Below, in pieces: positions 28,307 to 36,187 of a stretch of 64,000 bases of DNA. The position numbers and the translations under genes were made by a program. The stretch is from CAWCUK01 sp963798775 (GTDB lineage: Bacteria > Bacteroidota > Ignavibacteria > Ignavibacteriales > Ignavibacteriaceae): assembly GCA_963798775.1 (NCBI GenBank), contig CAWCUK010000001.1, positions 434,001-498,000 of the forward strand. The letters run 5' to 3'. How positions within the stretch are numbered: the stretch's first letter is position 1; every line of letters starts with the position of its first letter. The notes under the pieces were generated by a model. That model had not been told where the DNA came from. It saw only the letters and a program-made list of their open reading frames with translations, and made no database searches.

Positions 28307-28831
28307 ATGAAAAATATTTTCACATCCAGATTTCTGTTAGTTGCGGGGTTAATTGCTCTTGCTGCTGTTACCAGGCTTTTACCGCACTATCCAAATTTTA
28401 CCGCGGTCGGTGCCATCGCTCTTTTCGGCGGTGCTTATTTAAAGAATAAAAAATTAGCTTTCATCGTTCCTTTTGCGGCCCTTATCTTAACTGATTTTAT
28501 AATTGGTTTTTATGCTTATATGTGGGCGGTTTATTTAAGTTTTGCTGTTTTAGTTTTAATAGGAATGGGAATTCATGAGAAGAAAATTTCCAATGTATTT
28601 TTAGCGTCTGTTTCCGCCTCGGTTATTTTCTTCCTATTTACAAACTTTGCTGTTTGGGCTATGGGCACTATGTATCCGCATAATATCGCCGGTTTAATTA
28701 CAGCTTACGTTGCGGCAATTCCTTTCTTCCAATATTCGTTTTTAGGCGATCTATTATATGTTGGAATTCTTTTCGGATCATTTGAATTACTTAAAGTTAA
28801 ATTTCCGCAGCTCACTAAAGTTAAAGCATAA
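28307..28831 (+). CDS. Small integral membrane protein, DUF6580-like, possible vitamin transport component
   Basis: The 174-residue protein has five or six membrane helices and the motif TRLLPHYPNFTAVGAIALFGGAY spread over residues 22-44. The pattern resembles DUF6580-type proteins and the substrate-binding S components of ECF transporters. It has a strong AAAGGAG site and lies just downstream of riboswitch-controlled btuB, so a role in cobalamin passage through the inner membrane is plausible. The function is inferred from context; no ATPase subunits are in the window. Confidence 0.65.
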   Translation: MKNIFTSRFLLVAGLIALAAVTRLLPHYPNFTAVGAIALFGGAYLKNKKLAFIVPFAALILTDFIIGFYAYMWAVYLSFAVLVLIGMGIHEKKISNVFLASVSASVIFFLFTNFAVWAMGTMYPHNIAGLITAYVAAIPFFQYSFLGDLLYVGILFGSFELLKVKFPQLTKVKA

Positions 28832-28842
28832 TTTTTATTTCA

Positions 28843-28872
28843 GGGATTCATTTTTTATAATGAATCCCATTT
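28843..28872 (+). terminator. Terminator after btuB operon
   Basis: GGGATTCATT (28843-28852) pairs perfectly with AATGAATCCC (28859-28868) around a six-base loop, 12 bases past the stop. The following tail is only partly T-rich (ATTTTC), so strength is uncertain. Confidence 0.7.
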
Positions 28873-28952
28873 TCAACTCCTATCCGGCTTTTTTCGCAAT
28901 TAATTTATCCGTCTTTTAACATCAATAAAATTAATATTTCTTAAATTTTATT

Positions 28953-29726
28953 ATGAAGAAACTGCCTTTATTAATAGACTTTGACGGTGTTATTAAAATT
29001 GGAAATGAACCGGCAAAAGATGCCTCTCCATTTCTTAGTTTTATTATTCAGAATAAAATTCCGGCTTTAATTTTAAGTAATTCCACACTGAAAACTTCTA
29101 AAGTATTGCATGAATTTTTAGCGGGGCATAATCTTGAATTCGACATTCCCGCACTAACTGCTGCCGATGCCACGCTTAATTATGTTAGAAACAATTATAA
29201 AAAAGTTTCTGTTTACTGTACTGAAATAATTAAAAATATTTTTAATGATTTTATAGATGATAAACATCCGGAAGCTGTAATAATAGGCGATCTCGGTGAA
29301 AATTGGAATTATGAAATAATGAATGAAATTTTTCGAAAGGTACAAAATGGAGCGGACATTATCGCGATGCAAAAAAATAAATTTTGGTTACCGGACGGAA
29401 AAACTATAACTATGGATGCGGGAGCTTTTATTTCCGCTATTGAATTTGCTTCATCGAAGAAAGCTGTTGTAATAGGAAAGCCTTCTAAAATATATTTTAA
29501 AGCAGCATTAAAATATTTAGATTTTCCGGAAGATTCATCATTTATGATGATTGGCGATGATTTAGAAAATGATATTAAAGCCGCAAAAAATAACGGCGGC
29601 AAAGGAATATTAGTTTTTACAGGCAAAACTAAATTTCCTCTGCCGGAAAATTTAAAAAATATTCCCGATTATGAAGCAAAGGATTTAACCGACGCTAAAG
29701 TAATATTAGAAAAAATATATTCCTAA
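28953..29726 (+). CDS. HAD-superfamily hydrolase, NagD-like
   Basis: The 257-residue protein has the HAD nucleophile motif LLIDFDGVI at residues 6-14, motif II in ALILSNST, a C2-type cap in the middle, a motif III Lys in VVIGKPSK, and the acidic motif IV MIGDDLENDIKAAKNNGGKGILV near 200. Order and length match the subfamily IIA (NagD-like) phosphatases of sugar phosphates or nucleotides. The substrate is unknown. It converges with the next small gene, overlapping by four bases. Confidence 0.85.
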   Translation: MKKLPLLIDFDGVIKIGNEPAKDASPFLSFIIQNKIPALILSNSTLKTSKVLHEFLAGHNLEFDIPALTAADATLNYVRNNYKKVSVYCTEIIKNIFNDFIDDKHPEAVIIGDLGENWNYEIMNEIFRKVQNGADIIAMQKNKFWLPDGKTITMDAGAFISAIEFASSKKAVVIGKPSKIYFKAALKYLDFPEDSSFMMIGDDLENDIKAAKNNGGKGILVFTGKTKFPLPENLKNIPDYEAKDLTDAKVILEKIYS

Positions 29727-29995
29727 AAACGATCTACATTAAATAAACTTCCTAAAAAAGCTCCGGGAGACTGCATATAACCAGTCTTCTGAAAATATTC
29801 ATCTTTCTCTAGTTCCGGGTATTCCGGTTTTTCCGGTTTTGCTTTTGCAAGTTCTTCTATAGAATTTGACCTTTCAAGAATTTTATCTAATTCTATCCTT
29901 GGAAGCCAAACTCCTTTACACTTGGGACAATAATCGATATGAATATCTTCAGCGGTTAGTCTTTTTAGTTCTTCATTATCTACTGGGCATCTCAT
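29723..29995 (-). CDS. Small zinc-ribbon (zf-TFIIB-like) protein
   Basis: The 90-residue protein starts MRCPVDNEELKRL and continues with DYCPKCKGVWLPRIELDKIL, a zinc ribbon of the zf-TFIIB type in which C3, C23 and C26 are visible ligands. The rest is a charged helix and a proline-rich end. Such proteins are common and mostly uncharacterised. Confidence 0.75.
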   Translation of the reverse strand: MRCPVDNEELKRLTAEDIHIDYCPKCKGVWLPRIELDKILERSNSIEELAKAKPEKPEYPELEKDEYFQKTGYMQSPGAFLGSLFNVDRF

Positions 29996-30068
29996 AATAA
30001 TTCCTTTCTTCTAATCAAAATTATCTATTTCTTTTTCTATACATTATTAATTCAAACAGAAAATTCAA

Positions 30069-30251
30069 TTAATGTTTCAGTTCTGCTATTCGAGATACAA
30101 CCTTAAGCAAAACCGATTTTTTCATTTTTAATCTTTCGCGATATTCCATGCTATCTGTATTTGCTACTTCCATTCTTAAATCTGAAATATCGCTTTCAAG
30201 AATTTCTCTAAGTATTTCTGTTTCTTCTTCAGTTAAATCAATTTGAATCAT
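30069..30251 (-). CDS. Small helical protein of unknown function
   Basis: This 60-residue protein is mostly two charged amphipathic helices (EEETEILREILESDISDL, ERLKMKKSVLLKVVSRI). It has a GGAGG-like site just upstream (TCCTCC on the plus strand at about 30258), which supports real translation. No motif is recognisable. Confidence 0.6.
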   Translation of the reverse strand: MIQIDLTEEETEILREILESDISDLRMEVANTDSMEYRERLKMKKSVLLKVVSRIAELKH

Positions 30252-30331
30252 AATAGATCCTCCTTTTATAGAATATAAAGGATTCTTATATATATGATAG
30301 AAAATGGTAAAGAATAAAGGAAAGAGTTAAA

Positions 30332-31384
30332 TCACATTTTGCGTCTTGCCCAAGCAAAATTAATAATTGTTCTTAATGCCCGGGTATAAGAATAACCCGC
30401 AGCTTCCGCGGAACGCATAAAACCTGCACCTTCAGTTAAATCAGGATTAGGATTAACTTCTAAAACGTAAAGTTTATTATCGGCGGAAAGTCGAATATCA
30501 ACTCTTGCATAATCCCGACATCCCATAGCCTTAAATGCATTTAAAGCAATTTCTTTTGCTTCGGTTTCAATGTTTGGGGGAAGAATTGCCGGACAAACCG
30601 GAATAGTTTTATGATAAGCTATATGCGCCGGGTCCCACTTTGCCTGATAACTTACAATACTATAAAGATGATCGGGCATATTATGAAACGTAATTTCACT
30701 TATCGGAAGCACCCTCGGTTTTTTATCTCCCATTACGGCTACATTCAATTCCCTGCCTTCAATAAATTCTTCGATTAATACCGGCTGATTAAAATAATGA
30801 AGTACATATTCAATTCTATTTTTTAAGAGCTTTTCATCAGTAACAATTGAATCATTTTCAATTCCTACACTTGCGTCTTCAAAAGCAGGCTTTACAATTA
30901 TGGGAAAATTTAATGTATGATTATATTTTTTTGCGAACTTTTTAAATACAGTAAAACGAGGAGTTCTTATTCCAAGGGTGTTTAAATATCTTTTTGCCCA
31001 AACTTTACTTTGACAATTCGTAAGAGCCATAGGCGGTGCGCCGGTGTAAGGAATCTCAAGTATTTCATATAAACCGACAATGTTCATTTCAAGTCGAGCA
31101 TTATCTTTATAAATTTCTATAAAATTAAAAATTAAATCAGGTCGGTTGTTTTTGAGGCTTTCAAGAAGTGTTTGCAGATTATCAATAATATTTAAAGTAT
31201 AAACGCTTAAACCGTTTTTTCTTAATTTTTCCGCCAAAATCTCATATTCTTCCATCGGATTAAGATTATCGACCTCAAAATAAGGGATAAAATCTAAATC
31301 CCGTACCTTTTCAAGTTCTTTTTTCTGATAGAGTTCCGGGTTTGGTTCGTTATAAATTATCGCTACTTTTATGTGATCTTTCAT
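30332..31384 (-). CDS. ATP-grasp ligase related to D-Ala-D-Ala ligase
   Basis: The 350-residue protein has an N-terminal Rossmann-like region (KVAIIYNEPNPEL), then GIPYTGAP-like EIPYTGAPPMALTNCQSK, the ATP-grasp lid FPIIVKPAFEDASVGIE, VLIEEFIEGRELNVAVMG and the Mg-binding end YARVDIRL...LEVNPNPDLTEGAG. This is the Ddl-like peptide ligase fold. I start it at the ATG at 31384; longer frames begin at TTG and add a basic leader with no similarity. A housekeeping Ddl usually sits with mur genes. Here the divergent neighbour, 99 bases away, is a C39-like peptidase, so it may join amino acids or peptides in a dedicated pathway. Confidence 0.85.
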   Translation of the reverse strand: MKDHIKVAIIYNEPNPELYQKKELEKVRDLDFIPYFEVDNLNPMEEYEILAEKLRKNGLSVYTLNIIDNLQTLLESLKNNRPDLIFNFIEIYKDNARLEMNIVGLYEILEIPYTGAPPMALTNCQSKVWAKRYLNTLGIRTPRFTVFKKFAKKYNHTLNFPIIVKPAFEDASVGIENDSIVTDEKLLKNRIEYVLHYFNQPVLIEEFIEGRELNVAVMGDKKPRVLPISEITFHNMPDHLYSIVSYQAKWDPAHIAYHKTIPVCPAILPPNIETEAKEIALNAFKAMGCRDYARVDIRLSADNKLYVLEVNPNPDLTEGAGFMRSAEAAGYSYTRALRTIINFAWARRKM

Positions 31385-31483
31385 ACAAAATTTAAAATAA
31401 ATAAAAATAGTTTTTTTGCAAAATTTTCTATAGTGAATTATTAACTTACTTTTTCTAGATTTGATCTTAAAAATTTTCGAATT

Positions 31484-32320
31484 ATGAGCTTTTATCCCCA
31501 ACCTTATAAATATCAGTGCGGACCATTCGCCTTAAAATACGGGCTAGTAATGCTGGGCCGGTTTGAAAATGAAAAAGATATCGGCAAAAAAGCTGGCAGT
31601 ACTTGGTGGTATGGAACAGATGAAATAGGCTTAGCAAAAGCCGCTAAATGTTTCGATTGTAAAATGAAATACTTCCGCAGAGAAACTCCCCAAGAAGCAA
31701 TTAAAGTTTTAAGGGAACATTTAAAAGAAGGTGTTCCTTGCATTTTAAGTGTAGATAATTGGGAGCATTGGTTAACCGTAATTAATGAACAGCAAAATAA
31801 ATTTATTGTTGTAGACAGCGGCCTTGATAAAGTAATAGTTATTTATACAGCAAACCAACTTGCAAAAAGATGGAAATATATAGATGAAGAAACCGGTTAT
31901 GTAAGTTACGACGGTTATGCCCTCTCAGCAAATTTTAGACCCAAAACAAAAGCCAAATTTACGCTTGAAAAAGCTCGTTATGTTATGCGCGATAGAAACA
32001 AACAGTTGGCAATAAAATGGGATACTTATTTTAATGATCTGATTTCAATCTGCAAACCAAGATCAACTCATGCTAAAAGATCCATTTCTTTTACAGAATT
32101 TTTACGGCGCCACGAAAAACTATTAATTACGGAAGTAGCCGACTGGCACGGTTCTCCATCCTATAAAGAGCTTCAAAAGATTTTAAGAAATATGCAATTT
32201 GTTGCGGAAGTTTATAGTTTGGTAATTACAACAGACGATCAGAAAAAGGCATTAGTAGATTTAGCCGGATTATTAATGATGTATTCATGCGGAAAATATG
32301 GAATGGATCCTATTTATTAA
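31484..32320 (+). CDS. C39-like papain-fold cysteine peptidase, cytoplasmic
   Basis: The 278-residue protein lacks a signal peptide. The first 120 residues have the C39 arrangement: YQCGPFALKYGLVMLG with Cys12, NWEHWLTVI with His95 and FIVVDSG with Asp111, which fits a Cys-His-Asp triad. The tryptophan-rich WWYGTDEIGLAKAAK segment corresponds to the family's mid region. Residues 150-278 are helical and not recognised. It is divergent from the ATP-grasp gene and 21 bases upstream of an isochorismatase-like gene, so the last two form a likely operon. Substrate unknown. Confidence 0.75.
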   Translation: MSFYPQPYKYQCGPFALKYGLVMLGRFENEKDIGKKAGSTWWYGTDEIGLAKAAKCFDCKMKYFRRETPQEAIKVLREHLKEGVPCILSVDNWEHWLTVINEQQNKFIVVDSGLDKVIVIYTANQLAKRWKYIDEETGYVSYDGYALSANFRPKTKAKFTLEKARYVMRDRNKQLAIKWDTYFNDLISICKPRSTHAKRSISFTEFLRRHEKLLITEVADWHGSPSYKELQKILRNMQFVAEVYSLVITTDDQKKALVDLAGLLMMYSCGKYGMDPIY

Positions 32321-32341
32321 CATTAATAAGGGAGAAAATTT

Positions 32342-32911
32342 ATGGCAAGTTCACTTGAAAGAAATAAGATTCTTTTAGAGAAAGATAAAACGGCTCTTCT
32401 GTTAATAGATATTCAGGAAAAAATTCTTGCGGTTATGAATAATCCCAAACAAGTAGTGGAAAATTCATTAAAATTAATAAAAGGATTTAAATCGCTAAAC
32501 ATTCCTATTTTTTATACTGAACAATATCCCAAAGGATTGGGCTCCACATCAGAAGAATTACTGAAAGAATTGGAAGGTTTAAGCGCTATCCAAAAAATGA
32601 CTTTTAGTTGTTATGGAGCGGGAAGTTTTTTTGAACGTCTCAGAGATAATGAAATAACTCAAGTTGTAATAGCGGGAATTGAAACGCACGTTTGCGTGCA
32701 ACAGACAGTTTTAGATCTGCTGGCAAATGATTTTCAAGTAAATGTATGTGCGGACGCGGTTTCATCAAGAAAAATACTCGATTATCAAATCGCTCTAGAA
32801 AGAATGAGACAAAATGGTGCCGAAATAACAACTTCAGAAGCTGTCTTATTTGAACTTTTAAATATTTGCGGAACAGCGGAATTTAAAAACATCTCAAAAA
32901 TTATAAAATAA
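32342..32911 (+). CDS. Isochorismatase-like cysteine hydrolase
   Basis: The 189-residue protein has the isochorismatase-hydrolase triad: Asp23 in LLLIDIQEK, Lys85 in IQKMTFSC and Cys118 in GIETHVCVQQT. Its length matches single-domain YcaC/nicotinamidase-like members. A GGGAG site precedes the ATG. The reaction is probably amide or ester hydrolysis, but the substrate cannot be assigned. It follows the C39-like peptidase gene. Confidence 0.88.
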   Translation: MASSLERNKILLEKDKTALLLIDIQEKILAVMNNPKQVVENSLKLIKGFKSLNIPIFYTEQYPKGLGSTSEELLKELEGLSAIQKMTFSCYGAGSFFERLRDNEITQVVIAGIETHVCVQQTVLDLLANDFQVNVCADAVSSRKILDYQIALERMRQNGAEITTSEAVLFELLNICGTAEFKNISKIIK

Positions 32912-32954
32912 GATGTTTTTATTTAATTTTTACAAATTTTGATATAAAACATGT

Positions 32955-32984
32955 AGCATTTTGATCCACTATTATTAAAATGCT
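32955..32984 (+). terminator. Possible hairpin after the isochorismatase gene
   Basis: AGCATTTT (32955-32962) pairs with AAAATGCT (32977-32984) around a 14-base loop, 44 bases past the stop. There is no T run after it, so it may be a terminator or simply an mRNA end structure. Confidence 0.45.
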
Positions 32985-33072
32985 GCAGTAAATATTACTT
33001 ACCTTCCTAAGAAAAAGTTACTGATGATAAGAGATTAAAAAATACAGTCAGTAGTTTTTACCCTATTTTAAG

Positions 33073-33088
33073 TTGGCATACCAATTGA
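33073..33088 (+). promoter_or_regulatory. Sigma-54-like -24/-12 element before lipoprotein 1
   Basis: TTGGCA, six bases, then TTGA gives the sigma-54 spacing with a perfect -24 half; the -12 half has GA where GC is expected. It lies 47 bases before the ATG of the first lipoprotein. The paralogue has a better copy at the equivalent place, which supports it. Confidence 0.55.
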
Positions 33089-33134
33089 TTCAGTAAAAGA
33101 AATAAAGTTAAAACTTCAATTCTATGGGGCACAT

Positions 33135-33698
33135 ATGAAAAACTTTCTAATCTTCTCTTTAATCACTTTTGGTTTACTTTTCGCCGGATGTTCCGATACA
33201 ATCACAAATTCTACTAATCCCGTTCAAGTAAAAAAAGAAATAATACAACTTCCTGAAGCAGAAGGAAATAGTGTAGAATCGCAGATTTCCGCTTCCAAAA
33301 TCATTCATGGAAATTCAGGCGGTAATATTTCTATGCTGGGCGCTTATTTAAGTAGAAGAGGTTTAATTGCTATCGCGGCTAATCTTGAAATCCCGGAAGG
33401 TGCATTCAAAGGCACAAAAATGATTTCTATGGTGGCTGATAATAGGACAGCTTCAGTATCTTTTAATCCAAGCATGAAGTTTGATGAAACTTTAAAATTG
33501 GATTTGGTTTTTGTCGGTTTGAATCTTACTAACATCCGCTCGAAAGATGATGTTGAATTTTGTTATATAGAAAATAACGGTAATTTTACACCGATCGAGA
33601 ATGACGGCATCATGATTAATCCCGGGAATGGATTACTAAGAGTAAAAGGAGCAAAAATAAAACATTTTTCCAGATATGGTTTTGTTAAAAGAAACTAA
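33135..33698 (+). CDS. Lipoprotein with ZU5-like domain, paralogue 1
   Basis: The 187-residue protein starts with a lipoprotein signal ending LLFAGC (Cys19). The mature part contains KIIHGNSGGNISM, LEIPEGAFKGTKMISM, ASVSFNPSMKF, VEFCYIENNG and the end HFSRYGFVK. These blocks are shared in the same order with the protein at 35122-35679. The GG..IP.GAF..FNPS pattern resembles ZU5-type beta sandwiches, an inference only. It is followed 24 bases later by a TPR gene. Confidence 0.75.
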   Translation: MKNFLIFSLITFGLLFAGCSDTITNSTNPVQVKKEIIQLPEAEGNSVESQISASKIIHGNSGGNISMLGAYLSRRGLIAIAANLEIPEGAFKGTKMISMVADNRTASVSFNPSMKFDETLKLDLVFVGLNLTNIRSKDDVEFCYIENNGNFTPIENDGIMINPGNGLLRVKGAKIKHFSRYGFVKRN

Positions 33699-33721
33699 AA
33701 CTTATAACTTTGGAAAACACA

Positions 33722-34936
33722 ATGACATTAGAAAAAATTCTTATATCCTTTTTAGGGAAAGAAGCCGCAGAAGAAATTATGAGGTTTGGGGAGAATAATT
33801 TTTCTCCCCCGCCCTCCTCTTTACCGACATATTCTGATGAAAATAAGGAACAATTAAATACTGACTTTAACAGCTACTATAAAAAAGTCTCTAAAATAGA
33901 TTTTCTTATAACTTATACCGAAGACAAACTGGATAAGGAAAATCTGATCAAGCTGCTTTTAGAGATTGGTGAAAATATAATTACACAAGGGGAAATGCCC
34001 GCCGCTGTTTTCATCTTCGAAAAAATTATAAATCAGTGCGATAATCATTCTGAATTTACTAATCAAAAAGCCGCAGCTTCATTTTTTCTGGCAGAAATAT
34101 TCAGTCGCCAATCACTTTGGCATCTCAGTTTCGATTATTTAGCAGCAGCCGAAAATATATTTAAAAGCATAAATGATACAAAAGGTTTTGCGAGGTGCCA
34201 AAATTTAAGAGGCACAATTTACGGCGAATGCGGCAAATTAAATGAAGCGAAATTTCATTTTGAAAAAGCGCTTTCTGTTTTGGAATCGGATACCAGTCAA
34301 GATTTAGTTGGTATGATTGAGATAAACCTTGGAATAATAAACAATATACAAGGTAATTTAGATAATGCGCTTCTTTATTATAAAAGAGCATTAATAGTTT
34401 TTGTCCAACTGAAAGATCTCAAAAGGATTTCTGAAATTAAGCACAATCTCGGAATGCTTTATACCAAAAAGACTGATTATACTTCAGCTTTATCCCAATT
34501 TGATGAAAGTATTAAAACTTCACGCGGAATAAATTATCTTCCTATTTTAGGAATTTCATATTTAAGTAAAGCATTTGTCTACGCACAATTAGCAGATTAT
34601 GAGCTTGCTGAAGCTTTCAGTAATAAAGCGTTAGAAATTTGCACAAAAGTTAATGATCGTCTTTCTGTCGCGGATATTTATAAAATTAAAGGAATAATTC
34701 AGCGAAAACTAAAAAATTTCTCGGAATCCGAAAAATATCTTCAAACCAGTTTAAGAATTAATAGAGAGTTAGAGAATAAATTAAATCAGGCAGAAACTTC
34801 AATGGAATTAGGACTTTTGTATAAAGAAACTGATAAGGATGAGGAAAGTAGACTTCTGTTAAAGGCAGCCTTAGAATATTTTGAAAATATAAATGCTAAA
34901 AAGGAAGTCGAAGAAATACAAGAACATCTTTTATAA
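33722..34936 (+). CDS. TPR-repeat protein
   Basis: The 404-residue cytoplasmic-looking protein contains about six tetratricopeptide repeats from residue 130 on (for example ARCQNLRGTIYGECGKLNEA and LGMLYTKKTDYTSALSQF). The N-terminal 100 residues are helical with a proline-rich FSPPPSSLP segment. I start it at the ATG at 33722; a TTG four codons earlier is in frame. No enzymatic domain is fused. It is probably a protein-interaction scaffold co-transcribed with lipoprotein 1. Confidence 0.82.
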   Translation: MTLEKILISFLGKEAAEEIMRFGENNFSPPPSSLPTYSDENKEQLNTDFNSYYKKVSKIDFLITYTEDKLDKENLIKLLLEIGENIITQGEMPAAVFIFEKIINQCDNHSEFTNQKAAASFFLAEIFSRQSLWHLSFDYLAAAENIFKSINDTKGFARCQNLRGTIYGECGKLNEAKFHFEKALSVLESDTSQDLVGMIEINLGIINNIQGNLDNALLYYKRALIVFVQLKDLKRISEIKHNLGMLYTKKTDYTSALSQFDESIKTSRGINYLPILGISYLSKAFVYAQLADYELAEAFSNKALEICTKVNDRLSVADIYKIKGIIQRKLKNFSESEKYLQTSLRINRELENKLNQAETSMELGLLYKETDKDEESRLLLKAALEYFENINAKKEVEEIQEHLL

Positions 34937-35042
34937 TTGCAAATTTTTTTTACACTATTACATTTTTACCGCTTTTTTATGTAAATATTACATACCTTCT
35001 CAAAATAATCTTCAATTTTCTTTTATATTCGCAAAATTGTAT

Positions 35043-35058
35043 TTGGCATCTTGATTGC
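35043..35058 (+). promoter_or_regulatory. Sigma-54-like -24/-12 promoter before lipoprotein 2
   Basis: TTGGCA, six bases, then TTGC matches the sigma-54 consensus spacing and both GG and GC anchors. The ATG of the second lipoprotein is 64 bases downstream. The same type of element precedes the paralogue at 33073. Confidence 0.68.
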
Positions 35059-35121
35059 TATTATATAACACTTGCTTTAGCAATAGAAAAGATTCAGTAA
35101 CATCCATTTGAGAGGGTATAA

Positions 35122-35679
35122 ATGAAAAAAATAGTTTTTTCCACATTCCTGGCACTTCTACTTTTAGCGGGCTGTTCACAAGAAAATTCTTTAGTTGGGC
35201 CGCAAGAACAATCAAATAAAACTTGGCTTAAAGTCCCGGCTAAATCAGATATGTCTGTGGAAACTCAATACACTACCGGTAAAATAGTTTACGGAAATTG
35301 GGGGGGAGAACTTAAATTATCATCAAAATATTTTTGGAGATCTAATAATAAAATAGAAGTTGAAGCAGAATTAGAAATTCCCGCACATGCTTTTGACGGA
35401 TTAAAAATAATTTCTATGACACTTGATGACCAAACCGCATCAGCAACTTTTAATCCTTCTCCGTTTATATTTGATAAACCTCTATCATTTTCATTATCTT
35501 ATGACGGCCTTGATCTCCGTGGAGTAAATCCTTCTGAAATACAATTTTGTTATTTAGCGGATGACGGACAATTAGTTCCGGCTAAAAATGATGGTGTAAC
35601 GGTAGATGTTAAAAAAGGAAAATTATCAGTTAAGAATGCTGTTGTCCCCCATTTCTCCAGATATGGTTTTGTAAAATAA
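35122..35679 (+). CDS. Lipoprotein with ZU5-like domain, paralogue 2
   Basis: The 185-residue protein has a lipoprotein signal ending LLLAGC (Cys18). It shares with the protein at 33135-33698 the blocks KIVYGNWGGELK, LEIPAHAFDGLKIISM, ASATFNPSPF, IQFCYLADDG and HFSRYGFVK at the very end. The conserved carboxyl terminus suggests a functional surface. A GAGAGGG site lies before the ATG. Terminator follows 25 bases after the stop. Confidence 0.75.
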   Translation: MKKIVFSTFLALLLLAGCSQENSLVGPQEQSNKTWLKVPAKSDMSVETQYTTGKIVYGNWGGELKLSSKYFWRSNNKIEVEAELEIPAHAFDGLKIISMTLDDQTASATFNPSPFIFDKPLSFSLSYDGLDLRGVNPSEIQFCYLADDGQLVPAKNDGVTVDVKKGKLSVKNAVVPHFSRYGFVK

Positions 35680-35703
35680 TTTTAACTTTTTACTTTTTTA
35701 AGA

Positions 35704-35732
35704 GGCTGAGCTTATAACTCAGCCTTTTATTT
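35704..35732 (+). terminator. Terminator after lipoprotein 2
   Basis: GGCTGAG (35704-35710) pairs with CTCAGCC (35718-35724), followed by TTTTATTT. A classic intrinsic terminator. Confidence 0.88.
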
Positions 35733-36187
35733 AATACTACTTCCCTATCAAATACATTTTACTTTCCTGTATAAAATTAAAATATCAGAAGTATAACAAC
35801 GGCTAAAATAACTCACAAAAAATTGTTTTTTTTTTGAATACTATAACCGGCTTTTCTTCTTCCCCAAAAGTTTATAGAATTCCGTTGGCATAAAAAGGAA
35901 TTGCCGCAGTTAGATTCTAAATCTAATCAAAATTTTGTTTCGCGGCCTTCCGATTTATTTCTCTAATTTATTAACCTTTAAAACTACTAAACGCAGCAGA
36001 TTTCGATTTTTTTAAATTTGAAATTTTTATATGGCAATCAACAATATTTTGATATAAATTAGAAACAACGGCTAAAAATTTTATTTAATCCACTTCCGGC
36101 ACCAGATATTCTACTCATTTGTATACTTCTTGTGATAATTCTGTGACTTTTCATTTTTATGTTTTCAAAAATAATGCGAGTGTAATT
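35733..36187 (+). other. Gene-free stretch with a compact paired element upstream of the two-component operon
   Basis: About 450 bases without a supported gene. From 35878 to 35951 there are several nested pairings: AATTCC with GGAATT, GGAA plus GCCGC with GCGGC plus TTCC, and an inner hairpin TTAGATT-CTA-AATCTAA. A 13-base direct repeat ACAACGGCTAAAA occurs near 35797 and 36065. The promoter of the response-regulator gene should be near the right end. Confidence 0.4.

Noticed and set aside
35885..35905. A third TTGGCA...TTGC pair before the two-component operon
   Set aside because: Spacing is 10 bases rather than 6 between the halves, which does not fit a sigma-54 promoter.
35881..35955. 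Possible tRNA in the paired element (looks like an anticodon arm)
   Set aside because: No T-loop GGTTCGA-type sequence, no CCA end and no acceptor stem of 7 pairs.
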